A stretch of DNA of 64,000 nucleotides from Agromyces atrinae (GCF_013407835.1 NZ_JACCBI010000001.1:744001-808000); one strand, 5' to 3'. Numbered from the stretch's first letter, positions 26,497 through 38,484 are shown. Program-made: numbers and translations. The notes: generated from the sequence alone by a model not told the origin.

Positions 26497-28590
26497 GTGG
26501 CTGCATTGAACTGGGATGCTATCGACGAGAAGGCAGTAGACACGGCGAGGATTCTCGCCGCCGATGCCGTGGAGAAGGTCGGTAACGGACATCCGGGTAC
26601 GGCGATGAGCCTTGCTCCCGCCGCATACCTCCTCTTCCAGAAGGTCATGCGTCGCGACCCCTCCGACCAGGACTGGCTCGGACGCGACCGCTTCGTGCTC
26701 TCGGTGGGCCACTCGTCGCTCACGCAGTACGTCCAGCTCTACCTGGGCGGCTACGGACTCGAGCTCGACGACCTCAAGGCTCTCCGCACGTGGGGCTCGA
26801 AGACCCCGGGTCACCCCGAGTACGGACACACCGACGGTGTCGAGATCACGACCGGACCCCTCGGCCAGGGCCTCGCGTCCGCCGTCGGCTTCGCCTACGC
26901 CCAGCGCTTCGAACGGGGCCTGTTCGACCCCGAGGCCGCCGCGGGCACCTCGCCGTTCGACCACTTCGTCTACGTCATCGCCGGCGACGGCGACCTGCAG
27001 GAAGGCGTCACGAGCGAGGCGTCCTCGCTCGCCGGCCACCAGCAGCTCGGCAACCTCATCGCGATCTACGACTCCAACCAGATCTCGATCGAGGACGACA
27101 CCAACATCGCCTTCACGGAAGACGTCCAGAAGCGCTACGAGTCGTACGGCTGGCAGGTCCAGGTCGTCGACTGGAAGAAGACGGGCGAGTACGTCGAAGA
27201 CGTGCAGGAGCTCTTCGACGCCATCGAGGCCGCCAAGGGCGAGGCGTCGAAGCCGTCGCTCATCATCCTCAAGACGATCATCGGCTGGCCCGCCCCGAAG
27301 AAGCAGAATTCGGGCAAGATCCACGGCTCCGCCCTCGGCGCTGAGGAGCTCGCCGCGACGAAGGAGGTGCTCGGCTTCGATCCCGCCGAGACGTTCGTCG
27401 TCGCCGACGAGGTCATCGCCCACACGCGCGGCGCCGTCGAGCGCGGCGCAGCCGAGCGCGCCGAGTGGCAGAAGGGCTTCGACGCCTGGGCCGCCGCGAA
27501 CCCCGAGCGCAAGCAGCTGCTCGACCGCCTCCTCGCGGGCGAGCTCCCCGTCGACCTCGAGTCGTCGCTCCCCGTCTTCGAAGCGGGCAAGGATGTCTCG
27601 ACGCGCGCCGCATCGGGCAAGGTCATCAATGCCCTCGCCGGTGTGCTCCCCGAGCTCTGGGGCGGCTCCGCCGACCTCGCCGAGTCGAACCTCACGACGA
27701 TCAACGGCGCCCCGTCGTTCATCCCCGAGCAGTGGTCGACGCACGAGTTCTCGGGCAACCCCTACGGCCGTGTGCTGCACTTCGGCATCCGCGAGCACGC
27801 GATGGCGGCGATCGTCAACGGCATCGTGCTGCACGGACCGACGCGCGCCTTCGGCGGCACGTTCCTGATCTTCTCCGACTACATGCGTCCGGCCGTTCGT
27901 CTCGCCGCGCTCATGAAGGTCCCCTCGATCTTCGTCTGGACCCACGACTCCGTCGCGCTCGGCGAAGACGGCCCGACGCACCAGCCGATCGAGCAGCTCG
28001 CGACGCTCCGTGCGATCCCGGGTCTCGACATCGTGCGTCCCGCCGACGCCAACGAGACGGCCCACGCGTGGCTCGAGATCCTCAAGCGCCAGGGCGGGCC
28101 CGCGGGCATCGCGCTCACGCGCCAGAACATCCCCGTGTTCGAGCGCGGCGAGGGCGAGGCGTCCGGCGACGTCTTCGCGGCGGCGTCGAACACGGCGAAG
28201 GGCGCCTACGTCCTCGCCGAGGCTCCGAACGGAACCCCCGACGTCATCATCATCGCGACGGGCTCCGAGGTTCAGATCGCTGTCGAGGCACGCGCCGTTC
28301 TCGCTGAGAAGGGCGTCAACGCCCGCGTCGTCTCGGCGCCGAGCCTCGAGTGGTTCGCCGAGCAGTCGGCCGAGTACCGCGAGAGCGTCCTGCCGGCATC
28401 CGTCACCGCGCGCGTCTCCGTCGAAGCCGGTCTCGCCCTCACGTGGGCCCCGTTCCTCGGAAGCCGCGGCCGCGCCGTCTCGATCGAGCACTTCGGTGCG
28501 AGCGCCGACTACAAGACCCTTTACCGCGAGTTCGGAATCACCACCGAAGCCGTCCTCGCAGCAGTCGAAGAAACCCTCGCGTCGGCCTGA
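26497..28590 (+). CDS. tkt: Transketolase
   Basis: A 697-aa thiamine-diphosphate enzyme of the non-oxidative pentose phosphate pathway. The TPP-binding motif starts with GDGDLQEG at about residues 163-170, and the substrate-site histidines include GNGHPG and HEYGH-like segments near the N-terminus. The start is a GTG with GGAAGGG upstream. It heads the operon tkt-tal-pgi-zwf-opcA-pgl, which provides both branches of the pathway. Confidence 0.97.
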   Translation: MAALNWDAIDEKAVDTARILAADAVEKVGNGHPGTAMSLAPAAYLLFQKVMRRDPSDQDWLGRDRFVLSVGHSSLTQYVQLYLGGYGLELDDLKALRTWGSKTPGHPEYGHTDGVEITTGPLGQGLASAVGFAYAQRFERGLFDPEAAAGTSPFDHFVYVIAGDGDLQEGVTSEASSLAGHQQLGNLIAIYDSNQISIEDDTNIAFTEDVQKRYESYGWQVQVVDWKKTGEYVEDVQELFDAIEAAKGEASKPSLIILKTIIGWPAPKKQNSGKIHGSALGAEELAATKEVLGFDPAETFVVADEVIAHTRGAVERGAAERAEWQKGFDAWAAANPERKQLLDRLLAGELPVDLESSLPVFEAGKDVSTRAASGKVINALAGVLPELWGGSADLAESNLTTINGAPSFIPEQWSTHEFSGNPYGRVLHFGIREHAMAAIVNGIVLHGPTRAFGGTFLIFSDYMRPAVRLAALMKVPSIFVWTHDSVALGEDGPTHQPIEQLATLRAIPGLDIVRPADANETAHAWLEILKRQGGPAGIALTRQNIPVFERGEGEASGDVFAAASNTAKGAYVLAEAPNGTPDVIIIATGSEVQIAVEARAVLAEKGVNARVVSAPSLEWFAEQSAEYRESVLPASVTARVSVEAGLALTWAPFLGSRGRAVSIEHFGASADYKTLYREFGITTEAVLAAVEETLASA

Positions 28591-28614
28591 CGCGAACGAA
28601 GGAGAACAGACACC

Positions 28615-29724
28615 ATGGCTACGTCCCCCCTCGCCGCGCTCTCAGAAGCCGGCGTCAGCATCTGGCTCGACGACCTCTCGCGTGAGCGCATCGCCACCGG
28701 CAACCTCGCCGCACTCATCGCCGAGAAGAACGTCGTCGGCGTCACGACCAACCCGAGCATCTTCGCGAGCGCGCTCTCGAACGGTGAGGCCTACGCCGCC
28801 CAGGTGAAGACCCTCGCCGCGGCAGGAGCCGACGTCGACCACGCGGTCTTCGAGATCACGACGGATGACGTGCAGGACGCATCCGACCTCTTCCGCCCCA
28901 TCTACGACGCGACCAACGGCTTCGACGGCCGTGTCTCGATCGAGGTCACGCCCGGCGTCGCGAACGACACCGCCGCGACTGTCGCCGAGGCGAAGGCGCT
29001 GTGGGCCAAGGTCGACCGTCCGAACGCGCTCATCAAGATCCCCGCGACGCTCGCCGGCCTCGACGCCATCACCGAGGTCATCGGTGCGGGCATCAGCGTC
29101 AACGTCACGCTCATCTTCTCGCTCAGCCGCTACCAGGCCGTCATCGAGGCGTACCTCGCCGGTCTCGAGAAGGCTCGTGCCGCGGGCATCGACCTCTCGA
29201 CGATCCACTCGGTCGCCTCCTTCTTCGTGTCGCGCGTCGACACCGAGATCGACAAGCGGCTCGAGGCCATCGGCACCGACGAAGCGCTCGCGCTCAAGAG
29301 CAAGGCGGGCGTCGCGAACGCTCAGCTCGCGTACGAGCTCTTCGAGCAGCAGTTCGCCACCGAACGCGCAGCCGAGCTGCTCGCGGCCGGTGCGAACAAG
29401 CAGCGCCCGCTGTGGGCCTCGACGGGTGTCAAGGACCCGAACCTGCCCGACACGCTCTACGTGACCGGACTCGTGGCTCCCGGCGTCGTCAACACGATGC
29501 CCGAGAAGACCCTCGAGGCGACGTTCGACCACGGTGTCGTGACCGGCGACACCGTCACCGGCTCGTACGCCGAGGCGAAGGCCGTCCTCGACGAACTCGC
29601 CGCCGTCGGCGTCGACTACGACGACGTCACGCTCGTGCTCGAGAACGAAGGTGTCGAGAAGTTCGTCATCTCGTGGAACGAACTCCTCGAGACGGTCACC
29701 GCCGCACTCGAGGACGCTCGATGA
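28615..29724 (+). CDS. tal: Transaldolase
   Basis: A 369-aa transaldolase of the long actinobacterial type (TalB/TAL class with PGI-linked relatives). The Schiff-base lysine is Lys141 in ALIKIPAT; the N-terminal TTNPSIF motif is also present. GAAGGAG precedes the ATG. Its stop overlaps the pgi start by 4 nt. In some bacteria the same two domains are fused in one chain. Confidence 0.96.
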   Translation: MATSPLAALSEAGVSIWLDDLSRERIATGNLAALIAEKNVVGVTTNPSIFASALSNGEAYAAQVKTLAAAGADVDHAVFEITTDDVQDASDLFRPIYDATNGFDGRVSIEVTPGVANDTAATVAEAKALWAKVDRPNALIKIPATLAGLDAITEVIGAGISVNVTLIFSLSRYQAVIEAYLAGLEKARAAGIDLSTIHSVASFFVSRVDTEIDKRLEAIGTDEALALKSKAGVANAQLAYELFEQQFATERAAELLAAGANKQRPLWASTGVKDPNLPDTLYVTGLVAPGVVNTMPEKTLEATFDHGVVTGDTVTGSYAEAKAVLDELAAVGVDYDDVTLVLENEGVEKFVISWNELLETVTAALEDAR

Positions 29725-31325
29725 GCGTCCGCCTGTCGGTGAGCGGTGCGGCGGCCGAGGCCGTCCGCACCGCGGTGCCCGCGCTGGTCGCCGACCGTGT
29801 GGCCTCCGGCATCACGGCACAGGACCCGGCCCTCTGGGGCCCCGCAGCCGAGGACGAAGCGTCGAAGCGTCTCGGCTGGACCGAGGCCGTCGCGATCTCG
29901 CGCCCCCTCGTGCCCGAGATCTACGCGCTCCGCGACGAGCTCCGCGCTGCCGGTGTCGACCACATCGTGCTCGGCGGCATGGGCGGTTCGTCCCTCGCTC
30001 CCGAGGTCATCACGCGCACCACCGGTGCTCACCTCACCGTGCTCGACTCGACCGACCCCGGGCAGGTGCTGTCCGCTCTCGGCGACCGCCTCACCACCAC
30101 GGCCGTCGTCATCTCGTCGAAGTCCGGCTCGACCGTCGAGACCGACAGCCAGAAGCGCGTCTACGAGCGCGCCTTCACCGAGGCCGGTATCGAACCGACG
30201 TCGCGCATCGTCATCGTCACCGACCCGGGCTCGCCCCTCGACGAATCGGCTCGCGCCGCGGGCTACCGCGTCTTCAACGCCGACCCGAACGTCGGCGGAC
30301 GCTACTCGGCGCTCACGGCCTTCGGTCTCGTGCCGTCCGGCCTCGCCGGCGTCGACATCAGCGAGATCCTCGACGAGGCCGAGACGATCGAGCTCTCGCT
30401 CGCCGTCGACACCGACGACAACCCGGGCCTCGTGCTCGGCGCCGCGATCGCGGCGACGTCTCCCCTCCGCAACAAGCTCGCCATCGTCTCCGACGGCACC
30501 CACATCGTGGGCTTCGCCGACTGGGCCGAGCAGCTCATCGCCGAGTCGACCGGTAAGGACGGCACCGGCCTCCTCCCCGTCGTCCTCGAGACGGACGCCC
30601 CCGAACTCGCACTCGGCCTGGCCGACGTGCAGGTCGTGCGCCTCGTCTCGGATGCGGGAGAGCACCTGTTCCGCCACGACGAGTCCGGCGAGATCCACGT
30701 ATCGGGCACGCTCGGCGCACAGCTCCTCCTGTGGGAGTACGCGACGGCCGTCGCCGGACGACTGCTCGGCATCAACCCGTTCGATCAGCCCGACGTCGAG
30801 TCGGCGAAGATCGCGACGCGTGGACTGCTCGACGACCGTCCCGAGCCCGCGCCCGCGGCATTCGTGTCGCAGGGCATCGAGGTGCGCGGCACGCCCGACG
30901 TCATCGGCGCCTCGAGCGACCTCGTGTCGGCCATCGACGTGCTGCTCGACGAGCTGCCGGCCGACGGCTACCTGTCGGTCCAGGCCTACGTCGATCGCAT
31001 CGCGCTCCCCCAGCTCGAAGGTCTGCGTGCGGCTCTCGCCGCCCGTGCAGAGCGCCCCGTCACCTTCGGGTGGGGACCGCGCTTCCTCCACTCGACCGGA
31101 CAGTTCCACAAGGGCGGGCCGGCCGTCGGCGCATTCCTTCAGATCCTCACGGCCTCGAGCAGCGACCTCGACATCCCCGAACGCCCCTTCACGTTCGGAG
31201 AGCTCATCACGGCCCAGGCCAACGGCGACGCCCAGGTGCTCGCCGAGCACGGCCGCCCGGTGCTCAGCCTGACCCTCACCGACCCCGAGACCGGCGTCGG
31301 CGCTTTGTTCGACGCTCTCGCCTGA
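29721..31325 (+). CDS. pgi: Glucose-6-phosphate isomerase
   Basis: A 534-aa isomerase linking glucose 6-phosphate and fructose 6-phosphate. It has the sugar-phosphate (SIS) motifs [13 protein letters not shown] near residue 85 and [12 protein letters not shown], and the C-terminal [12 protein letters not shown] block. These are typical of the PGI type found next to or fused with transaldolase. The ATG overlaps the tal stop (ATGA), giving coupled translation. Confidence 0.93.
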   Translation: MSVRLSVSGAAAEAVRTAVPALVADRVASGITAQDPALWGPAAEDEASKRLGWTEAVAISRPLVPEIYALRDELRAAGVDHIVLGGMGGSSLAPEVITRTTGAHLTVLDSTDPGQVLSALGDRLTTTAVVISSKSGSTVETDSQKRVYERAFTEAGIEPTSRIVIVTDPGSPLDESARAAGYRVFNADPNVGGRYSALTAFGLVPSGLAGVDISEILDEAETIELSLAVDTDDNPGLVLGAAIAATSPLRNKLAIVSDGTHIVGFADWAEQLIAESTGKDGTGLLPVVLETDAPELALGLADVQVVRLVSDAGEHLFRHDESGEIHVSGTLGAQLLLWEYATAVAGRLLGINPFDQPDVESAKIATRGLLDDRPEPAPAAFVSQGIEVRGTPDVIGASSDLVSAIDVLLDELPADGYLSVQAYVDRIALPQLEGLRAALAARAERPVTFGWGPRFLHSTGQFHKGGPAVGAFLQILTASSSDLDIPERPFTFGELITAQANGDAQVLAEHGRPVLSLTLTDPETGVGALFDALA

Positions 31326-31344
31326 GACGCCCGAAAGGAATCGG

Positions 31345-32886
31345 ATGACACCGGTCGAGATCTCGCAGGACAACAACCCCCTGCGGTCAGACAAGGATTA
31401 CCGCCTCAACCGCATCGCCGGACCGTCGAGCCTCATCATCTTCGGAGTGACGGGTGACCTGTCGCGCAAGAAGCTGATGCCGGCCGTGTACGACCTGGCC
31501 AACCGCGGCCTCCTTCCCCCCGGCTTCGCGCTCGTCGGTTTCGCGCGACGCGACTGGGAGGACCAGGACTTCATGCAGGTCGTCCACGACTCCGTGAAGC
31601 AGTACGCACGTACCGAGTTCCGTGAGGATGTCTGGGCGCAACTCGCTCAGGGCATCCGCTTCGTGCCCGGCACGTTCGACGACGACGAGGCGTTCGACCG
31701 CCTTCGCGCGACCGTCGACGAGCTCGACCGCGACCGGGGAACGATGGGCAACCACGCGTTCTACCTCTCGATCCCGCCGAAGTCGTTCCCGATCGTCACC
31801 GAGCAGCTGCGCCGCTCGGGACTCGCCGAGCAGCGCGAGGGCCAGTGGCGTCGCGTCGTCATCGAGAAGCCGTTCGGTAGCGACCTGAAGACCGCGCGCG
31901 AGCTCAACGACGTCGTGGCGTCGGTCTTCCCGCCCGACTCGGTCTTCCGCATCGACCACTACCTCGGCAAGGAGACGGTCCAGAACATCCTGGCGCTCCG
32001 CTTCGCGAACCAGCTCTACGAGCCCATATGGAACGCGAACTACGTCGACCACGTGCAGATCACGATGGCCGAAGACATCGGAGTGGGCGGCCGCGCCGGC
32101 TACTACGACGGAATCGGCGCCGCACGCGACGTCATCCAGAACCACCTCCTCCAGCTCCTCGCCCTCACGGCGATGGAGGAGCCGATCTCGTTCGACGCGA
32201 GCGATCTGCGCGCCGAGAAGGAGAAGGTCCTCTCCGCCGTCCGTCTGCCCGAGAACCTCGCCGAGGGAACCGCTCGCGGCCAGTACGCCGGCGGCTGGCA
32301 GGGCGGCGAGAAGGTTCTCGGCTTCCTCGAGGAAGACGGCATGAACCCCGAGTCGACGACCGAGACGTATGCCGCGGTGAAGCTCACCATCGGCACGCGT
32401 CGCTGGGCCGGCGTCCCGTTCTACCTGCGCGCCGGAAAGCGCCTGGGTCGACGTGTCACCGAGATCGCCGTGGTGTTCAAGCGCGCACCTCAGCAGCTCT
32501 TCGCCGACAGCCAGACGTCCGAGCTCGGACAGAACGCTCTCGTCATCCGCGTGCAGCCCGATGAGGGCGTGACGATCCGTTTCGGGTCGAAGGTTCCCGG
32601 TGCCGGCATGCAGGTGCGCGACGTCACGATGGACTTCGGCTACGGCCACGCGTTCACCGAGGCGAGCCCCGAAGCCTACGAGCGCCTCATCCTCGACGTG
32701 CTCCTCGGCGACCCGCCGCTCTTCCCCCGCCAGGAGGAAGTGGAGCTCTCGTGGAAGATCCTCGACCCGATCGAGGAGTTCTGGACCACTCAGCCCCAGC
32801 CGGAGCAGTACAGCCCCGGCTCGTGGGGCCCGGCCTCGGCCGATGAGCTGCTCAGCCGCGATGGAAGAACTTGGAGACGCCCGTGA
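31345..32886 (+). CDS. zwf: Glucose-6-phosphate dehydrogenase
   Basis: A 513-aa NADP-dependent enzyme for the first oxidative step of the pentose phosphate pathway. The nucleotide-binding GVTGDLSRKK motif is near residue 35 and the substrate motif RIDHYLGKE is at residues 202-210. GAAAGGA lies upstream of the ATG. The stop overlaps the opcA GTG start by 3-4 nt (GTGA). OpcA is its known partner in actinobacteria. Confidence 0.97.
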   Translation: MTPVEISQDNNPLRSDKDYRLNRIAGPSSLIIFGVTGDLSRKKLMPAVYDLANRGLLPPGFALVGFARRDWEDQDFMQVVHDSVKQYARTEFREDVWAQLAQGIRFVPGTFDDDEAFDRLRATVDELDRDRGTMGNHAFYLSIPPKSFPIVTEQLRRSGLAEQREGQWRRVVIEKPFGSDLKTARELNDVVASVFPPDSVFRIDHYLGKETVQNILALRFANQLYEPIWNANYVDHVQITMAEDIGVGGRAGYYDGIGAARDVIQNHLLQLLALTAMEEPISFDASDLRAEKEKVLSAVRLPENLAEGTARGQYAGGWQGGEKVLGFLEEDGMNPESTTETYAAVKLTIGTRRWAGVPFYLRAGKRLGRRVTEIAVVFKRAPQQLFADSQTSELGQNALVIRVQPDEGVTIRFGSKVPGAGMQVRDVTMDFGYGHAFTEASPEAYERLILDVLLGDPPLFPRQEEVELSWKILDPIEEFWTTQPQPEQYSPGSWGPASADELLSRDGRTWRRP

Positions 32887-33839
32887 TCGTCGATCTGCCC
32901 AATACCACGACGAGCCAGGTCTCGAAGGCCCTCGTCAAGCTCCGCGAAGAGGGCGGCGCGGTCGCCCTCGGGCGCGTCCTGACCCTCATCATCGTGACGT
33001 CGGCCGACGGCCTCGACGAAGAAGCGATCGAGGCGGCGAACGAAGCCTCGCGCGAGCACCCGATGCGCGTCATCGTCGTCGCACCGCGACCGAGTGAGAG
33101 CGGCAGCGGGCCCCGGCTCGACGCCGAGATCCGTGTCGGCGGCGACGCCGGCGCGAGCGAGGTCATCATCCTCAGGGCCTGGGGCGATGCGGCCGACAAC
33201 GAGGAGAGCCTCGTCATGGGTCTCCTCCTTCCGGACGCACCCGTCGTCACCTGGTGGCCGGCGGCGGCTCCGAAGAACCCCGGCACGGACCCGCTCGGTC
33301 GAATCGCGCAGCGACGCATCACCGACGCCTCGGCCCAGCCGAACCCGCAGGCGGCGCTCGAGGTGCTCTCCGAGAACTACACGCCCGGCGATGCCGACTT
33401 CGCGTGGACTCGCCTCACCCTGTGGCGTGCGCAGCTCGCCGCGGTGCTCGACCAGCCGCCGTTCGAGTCGGTCACGGCCGTCTCGGTCACGGGTTCCGCC
33501 GACTCGCCGTCGACGACGCTCTTCGCCGCCTGGTTGAAGATGCAGCTCGGCGCCGAGACCACGTGCACGCTGACGGGCGAGCCCGCGGCCCACGGCATCC
33601 ATGGCGTCGAACTCACGCGTGCCTCCGGGGACATCCAGCTCGTCCGCGACCAGCCGAGCGTCGCGACGCTCCGGCAGCCCGGTCAGCCGACGCACGAGTT
33701 GGCCCTCCCCCGCCGCAACCTTCGTGACTGCCTCGCGGACGAGCTCCGTCGTCTCGACCCCGATGAGCTGTACGGTGAAGTGATCACGGCTGGACTCGAC
33801 CTCGTCGGCAAGCCGTCCCTCGTCACCGAAGGAGCCTGA
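32883..33839 (+). CDS. opcA: Glucose-6-phosphate dehydrogenase assembly protein OpcA
   Basis: A 318-aa protein needed for activity or assembly of G6PD in cyanobacteria and actinobacteria. It has the two-domain OpcA pattern, including VVTWWPAAAPKNPGTDPLG and the central LTLWRAQLAAVLDQPPFE block. I chose the GTG at 32883 because GGAG lies 6 nt before it and it overlaps the zwf stop as GTGA. A TTG four codons earlier lacks such a site. The stop shares a base with the pgl ATG (TGATG). Confidence 0.93.
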   Translation: MIVDLPNTTTSQVSKALVKLREEGGAVALGRVLTLIIVTSADGLDEEAIEAANEASREHPMRVIVVAPRPSESGSGPRLDAEIRVGGDAGASEVIILRAWGDAADNEESLVMGLLLPDAPVVTWWPAAAPKNPGTDPLGRIAQRRITDASAQPNPQAALEVLSENYTPGDADFAWTRLTLWRAQLAAVLDQPPFESVTAVSVTGSADSPSTTLFAAWLKMQLGAETTCTLTGEPAAHGIHGVELTRASGDIQLVRDQPSVATLRQPGQPTHELALPRRNLRDCLADELRRLDPDELYGEVITAGLDLVGKPSLVTEGA

Positions 33840-34609
33840 TGACCAACGATCGCCGCGTGATCGTGCACCCCGACAAGCCCGCTCTCGCGAGCTCCGTCGC
33901 TGCACGATTCCTCACCAAGGTCGTCGACCTCCTCGACGAGCGTCCGGTCGTGCACATCGTGCTCACCGGTGGTTCGATAGCCAACGCGGTGCTCGAGCAG
34001 GTCGCACAGTCCTCGGCGCGCGACACGATCGACTGGCAACGCATCCACCTCTGGTGGGGCGACGAACGCTGGGTTCCGCTCGGCGACGCCGAGCGCAACG
34101 AGGGGCAGGCCCACGCCGCGCTCATCGATGCGATCGACATCCCCGAGGCGAATGTGCACGCCATGCCGGCATCCGACGGCGGACTGACACTCGACGAGGC
34201 GGCCGAGGCGTACGCGCGCGAACTCGCGCTGCACGCTCCCGAGGGCGCCGACACCCCCGTGTTCGACATCACGTTCCTCGGTGTCGGTCCCGACGGTCAC
34301 ATCGCCTCGCTCTTCCCTCACCGCAGTGGAATCCAGGTGACCGACGCGACCGTCATCCCCGTGCGCAACTCGCCGAAACCGCCGCCCGAGCGACTCAGCC
34401 TCACGCGACCGGTGCTCAACGCATCGGACCGCATCTGGCTCGTGCTCGCCGGTGCCGACAAGGCCTCAGCGCTCGGCCTCGCCCTCGCGGGTGCGAGCCG
34501 TGACGAGGTTCCCGTCGCGGGCATCAAGGGACGCCGTCGCACGGTCTTCTTCGTCGACCGCGAGGCGGCCGCCGAAGTTCCCGAGCGCCTCATCAGCCCG
34601 GACTACTAG
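33839..34609 (+). CDS. pgl: 6-Phosphogluconolactonase
   Basis: A 256-aa DevB/Pgl-type lactonase that hydrolyses 6-phosphogluconolactone made by Zwf. The sugar-phosphate binding segment HIVLTGGSIANAV, the WWGDERWVP motif and the GVGPDGHIASLFP motif are all present. It is the last gene of the operon and is followed by a strong terminator. 6-Phosphogluconate dehydrogenase is not in this window. Confidence 0.95.
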   Translation: MTNDRRVIVHPDKPALASSVAARFLTKVVDLLDERPVVHIVLTGGSIANAVLEQVAQSSARDTIDWQRIHLWWGDERWVPLGDAERNEGQAHAALIDAIDIPEANVHAMPASDGGLTLDEAAEAYARELALHAPEGADTPVFDITFLGVGPDGHIASLFPHRSGIQVTDATVIPVRNSPKPPPERLSLTRPVLNASDRIWLVLAGADKASALGLALAGASRDEVPVAGIKGRRRTVFFVDREAAAEVPERLISPDY

Positions 34610-34631
34610 ACCGATACAGCGCATCAACGCT

Positions 34632-34663
34632 GAAGGCCCGAGACCACATGGTCTCGGGCCTTC
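34632..34663. terminator. Bidirectional hairpin terminator between pgl and rbpA
   Basis: A perfect stem of 14 bp begins GAAGGCCCGAGACC (34632-34645), with its complement at 34650-34663 and a 4-base loop. It separates two convergent operons. Confidence 0.85.
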
Positions 34664-34697
34664 GCCGTTCGAGCCGGAGCTCGAGCTGATGTTCTTG

Positions 34698-35063
34698 TCA
34701 GTCCTTGGGCGCCTGACCGCGACGCTCGCGAAGCTGCTGGAGTGCGTCTTCGAGGAGCGAGACGCCCTCCTCTTCGGTGCGACGTTCTTTCACGTACGCG
34801 AGGTGCGTCTTGTACGGCTCGGCCTTCGCGAGCGAGGGCGGGTTCTCCTTGTCGCGACCGGCGGGAAGGCCGGACTGCGGCGAGTCGATCGTCTCGGGGA
34901 TCTCTTCGTCGGGAAGGTTCGCCGCGAAGTAGCGGACCGTCTCGTTGCCGAGCGCGTCCCAGTAGCTGATCGCTACGCGGTCAGCGTGGAATCCACGATC
35001 CTGCTCGCCCATGGGGCCGGCGCCGACGCGCGAGCCACGGATTGCACTGTTACCTGAAGCCAT
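34698..35063 (-). CDS. rbpA: RNA polymerase-binding protein RbpA
   Basis: A 121-aa actinobacterial transcription factor that binds RNA polymerase and primary sigma factors and stabilises the open complex. The N-terminal RGSRVGAGPM segment and the C-terminal helical sigma-interaction region (THLAYVKERRTEEEGVSLLEDALQQL) match the family. No cysteines are present, so a zinc site is unlikely. GGGAGCGG precedes the ATG. It lies 13 nt downstream of secG. Confidence 0.92.
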   Translation of the reverse strand: MASGNSAIRGSRVGAGPMGEQDRGFHADRVAISYWDALGNETVRYFAANLPDEEIPETIDSPQSGLPAGRDKENPPSLAKAEPYKTHLAYVKERRTEEEGVSLLEDALQQLRERRGQAPKD

Positions 35064-35076
35064 GATCCGCTCCCGT

Positions 35077-35328
35077 TCAGACGGCGACGTCGAACTTGGT
35101 GATGATGCCGAGCACGATGATGCACGTCACCCACACGAGTCCGAGGATGACCGTGATGCGATTGAGGTTGCGCTCAGCGACGCCGGATGCACCGAGGTTG
35201 GACGTGACGCCTCCGCCGAACATGTCGGAGAGACCACCGCCGCGACCCTTGTGCAACAGGATGAGCAGAGTGAGCAGGAGGCTCGTGAGTCCGAGCAGCA
35301 CCTGCAATACGACCTGGAGAATCTCCAC
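35077..35328 (-). CDS. secG: Preprotein translocase subunit SecG
   Basis: An 83-aa membrane protein with two hydrophobic helices (about residues 4-25 and 58-78) linked by the glycine-rich cytoplasmic loop GRGGGLSDMFGGG, the SecG signature. It is a small accessory subunit of SecYEG. It follows tpiA by 75 nt, as in most actinobacteria. Confidence 0.95.
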   Translation of the reverse strand: MEILQVVLQVLLGLTSLLLTLLILLHKGRGGGLSDMFGGGVTSNLGASGVAERNLNRITVILGLVWVTCIIVLGIITKFDVAV

Positions 35329-35403
35329 CGGTTACCTTTCTCTGCGCACCACGAACGTCGGTGCGACCTCAATGAGTATAGCCGCGACGAACCCTTCGGT
35401 CCG

Positions 35404-36195
35404 TCAGACTCCCACGTGCTTCTGGAAACGGACGATGCTCGAGAACTCGTCGAGATCGAGGCTCGCGCCGCCGATGAGTGCGCCATCGACGTTCGGCTCA
35501 CGCATGAAGCCGGCGATGTTGGCCGCCTTCACCGAACCGCCGTAGAGGATGCGCGTCGCGGCAGCCGCGTCGGCGCCGAGGATCTCGGCGATGACCGGGC
35601 GCAGAGCCGCGGCGACCTGCTCGGCCTGCTCGGGCGTCGCCGCCTGACCGGAACCGATTGCCCACACGGGCTCGTAGGCGACGACGATCTCCGAGCCTTC
35701 GGCGAGGCCGTCGAGGGCCGCGCGCAGCTGTGCCACGGGCACAGCGCTCGGGCCGTGCTTCTCGAGGTCTTCCGCCGTCTCGCCGACGCAGACGACCGGA
35801 ACGAGTCCGTGACGGAGGGCCGCCTTCGTCTTCGCGGCGACGACCTCGTCGGTCTCACCGTGCAGCGTGCGGCGCTCGGAGTGACCGATGATGACGTACG
35901 TGCAGTCGAGCTGAGCGAGGAACGCACCCGAGATCTCGCCCGTGTAGGCACCCGAATCGTGGACGGACAGGTCCTGCGCGCCGAAGGCGATCGGGAGCTT
36001 GTCGGCCGAGACGAGCGTCTGCACGGAGCGCAGGTCGGTGTAAGGCGGGAAGACGGCGACCTCTGCCGAGTCGAAGTCGTGCTTCGCGTCGGCCAGGCTC
36101 CAGGCGAGCTTCTGCACGAAGGCGATCGCCTGCAGGTGGTCGAGGTTCATCTTCCAGTTTCCCGCGAGAAGCGGGGTGCGGCCGTTCACAGCCAT
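35404..36195 (-). CDS. tpiA: Triosephosphate isomerase
   Basis: A 263-aa TIM-barrel enzyme interconverting dihydroxyacetone phosphate and glyceraldehyde 3-phosphate. The catalytic residues are Lys15 (GNWKMN), His105 (IIGHSERR) and Glu175 (AYEPVWAIG). The C-terminal phosphate-binding LYGGSVK motif is intact. The start overlaps the pgk coding end by 10 nt. Confidence 0.97.
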   Translation of the reverse strand: MAVNGRTPLLAGNWKMNLDHLQAIAFVQKLAWSLADAKHDFDSAEVAVFPPYTDLRSVQTLVSADKLPIAFGAQDLSVHDSGAYTGEISGAFLAQLDCTYVIIGHSERRTLHGETDEVVAAKTKAALRHGLVPVVCVGETAEDLEKHGPSAVPVAQLRAALDGLAEGSEIVVAYEPVWAIGSGQAATPEQAEQVAAALRPVIAEILGADAAAATRILYGGSVKAANIAGFMREPNVDGALIGGASLDLDEFSSIVRFQKHVGV

Positions 36196-37400
36196 CCGAG
36201 GACCTCCAGTCCGGGAAGTTTCTTGCCCTCGAGGAACTCGAGGCTGGCCCCACCTCCGGTGGAGATGTGGCCGAACTGCTCGTCGGTGAACCCGAGCGCA
36301 CGAACGGCGGCGGCGGAGTCGCCACCACCCACGACGCTCAGCCCATCGACCTGCGTGAGTGCCTCGGCGACCGTGCGCGTACCCGCCGCGAACGGAGCGA
36401 GCTCGAACACGCCCATCGGGCCGTTCCAGAACACGGTCTTCGAACCACGGATGACCTCGGCGAAGCGCGCTGCGGTCTCCGGGCCGATGTCGAGGCCGAG
36501 CCCGGCGGAGCCGAACGGGGTCTCTTCGATCGAGTCGGCGGCCGTCACCACGTGGGCGGCGTCACCGCCGAACTTCTCGGCCACCACGACATCCGTCGGG
36601 AGGACGATGTCGACGCCCAGGCGCTCGGCCTCGGCGAGGTAACCCCGCACGGTCTCGATCTGGTCGGCCTCGAGCAGGCTCGACCCGACCTTGTGGCCGA
36701 GGGCCGCGAGGAAGGTGAAGAGCATGCCGCCGCCGATGAGGAGCGAGTCGACCCGCGGGAGGAGGTGACCGATGACACCGAGCTTGTCGGAGACCTTCGA
36801 GCCGCCGAGGACGACCGCGTAGGGGCGCTCGGGGGTCTCGGTCAGTCGGTCGAGCACCTCGAGCTCGGCGGCGATCAGCAGACCGGCCGCGCTCGGGCGG
36901 AGCTTCTCGAGCTCGAAGACGCTCGCCTGCTTGCGGTGGACGACACCGAAGCCGTCGGAGACGACGGCGTCGGCGAACTCGGCGAGCTGCGCGGCGAACG
37001 CCTCGCGCTCGGACGCGTCCTTGCTCGTCTCGGCCGCGTTGAAGCGCAGGTTCTCGAGGACGGCGACGTCACCGTCGGTGAGGGCGGAGACCACGCGTGC
37101 CGCGTCGTCGCCGACCGTGTCAGTCGCGAAGGCGACCTCGCGGCCGAGCAGCTCACCGAGACGGTGAGCTGCCGGCGCGAGGCTGTAGCGCTCGTCGGGG
37201 GTGCCGTCGGGGCGGCCGAGGTGAGAGATCACCACGACGCGGGCACCCTGCTCGACGAGCGCGGTGATGGTCGGTACGGAGGCCCGCACACGACCGTCGT
37301 CGGTGATCACGCCGTCCTTCAGAGGGACGTTCAGATCGCACCGGACGACGACGCGCTTGCCCGCGAGCGATCCGAGGGAGTCAATCGTGCGCAGAGCCAT
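36186..37400 (-). CDS. pgk: Phosphoglycerate kinase
   Basis: A 404-aa glycolytic kinase. The N-terminal RCDLNVPL motif, the ENLRF motif, the GGSKVSDK segment and the C-terminal GGGDSAAAV phosphate loop are present. One oddity is [11 protein letters not shown] where most homologs read DAFGTAHRAHAS. I chose the ATG at 37400 because it gives the standard N-terminus, although the ribosome site is weak. It lies 11 nt after gap. Confidence 0.96.
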   Translation of the reverse strand: MALRTIDSLGSLAGKRVVVRCDLNVPLKDGVITDDGRVRASVPTITALVEQGARVVVISHLGRPDGTPDERYSLAPAAHRLGELLGREVAFATDTVGDDAARVVSALTDGDVAVLENLRFNAAETSKDASEREAFAAQLAEFADAVVSDGFGVVHRKQASVFELEKLRPSAAGLLIAAELEVLDRLTETPERPYAVVLGGSKVSDKLGVIGHLLPRVDSLLIGGGMLFTFLAALGHKVGSSLLEADQIETVRGYLAEAERLGVDIVLPTDVVVAEKFGGDAAHVVTAADSIEETPFGSAGLGLDIGPETAARFAEVIRGSKTVFWNGPMGVFELAPFAAGTRTVAEALTQVDGLSVVGGGDSAAAVRALGFTDEQFGHISTGGGASLEFLEGKKLPGLEVLGWL

Positions 37401-37411
37401 TCCGTTGCCGC

Positions 37412-38425
<1,014 letters not shown>

Positions 38426-38484
38426 TTACTCCTGTTTCTGGGGCGCGGTGACGCGCATACTGGGGATGAACACGAACGGACTGC

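Noticed and set aside
26437..28491. Long open frame (684 codons) on the minus strand opposite tkt
   Set aside because: Shadow of tkt with repetitive acidic and basic composition and no recognisable family.
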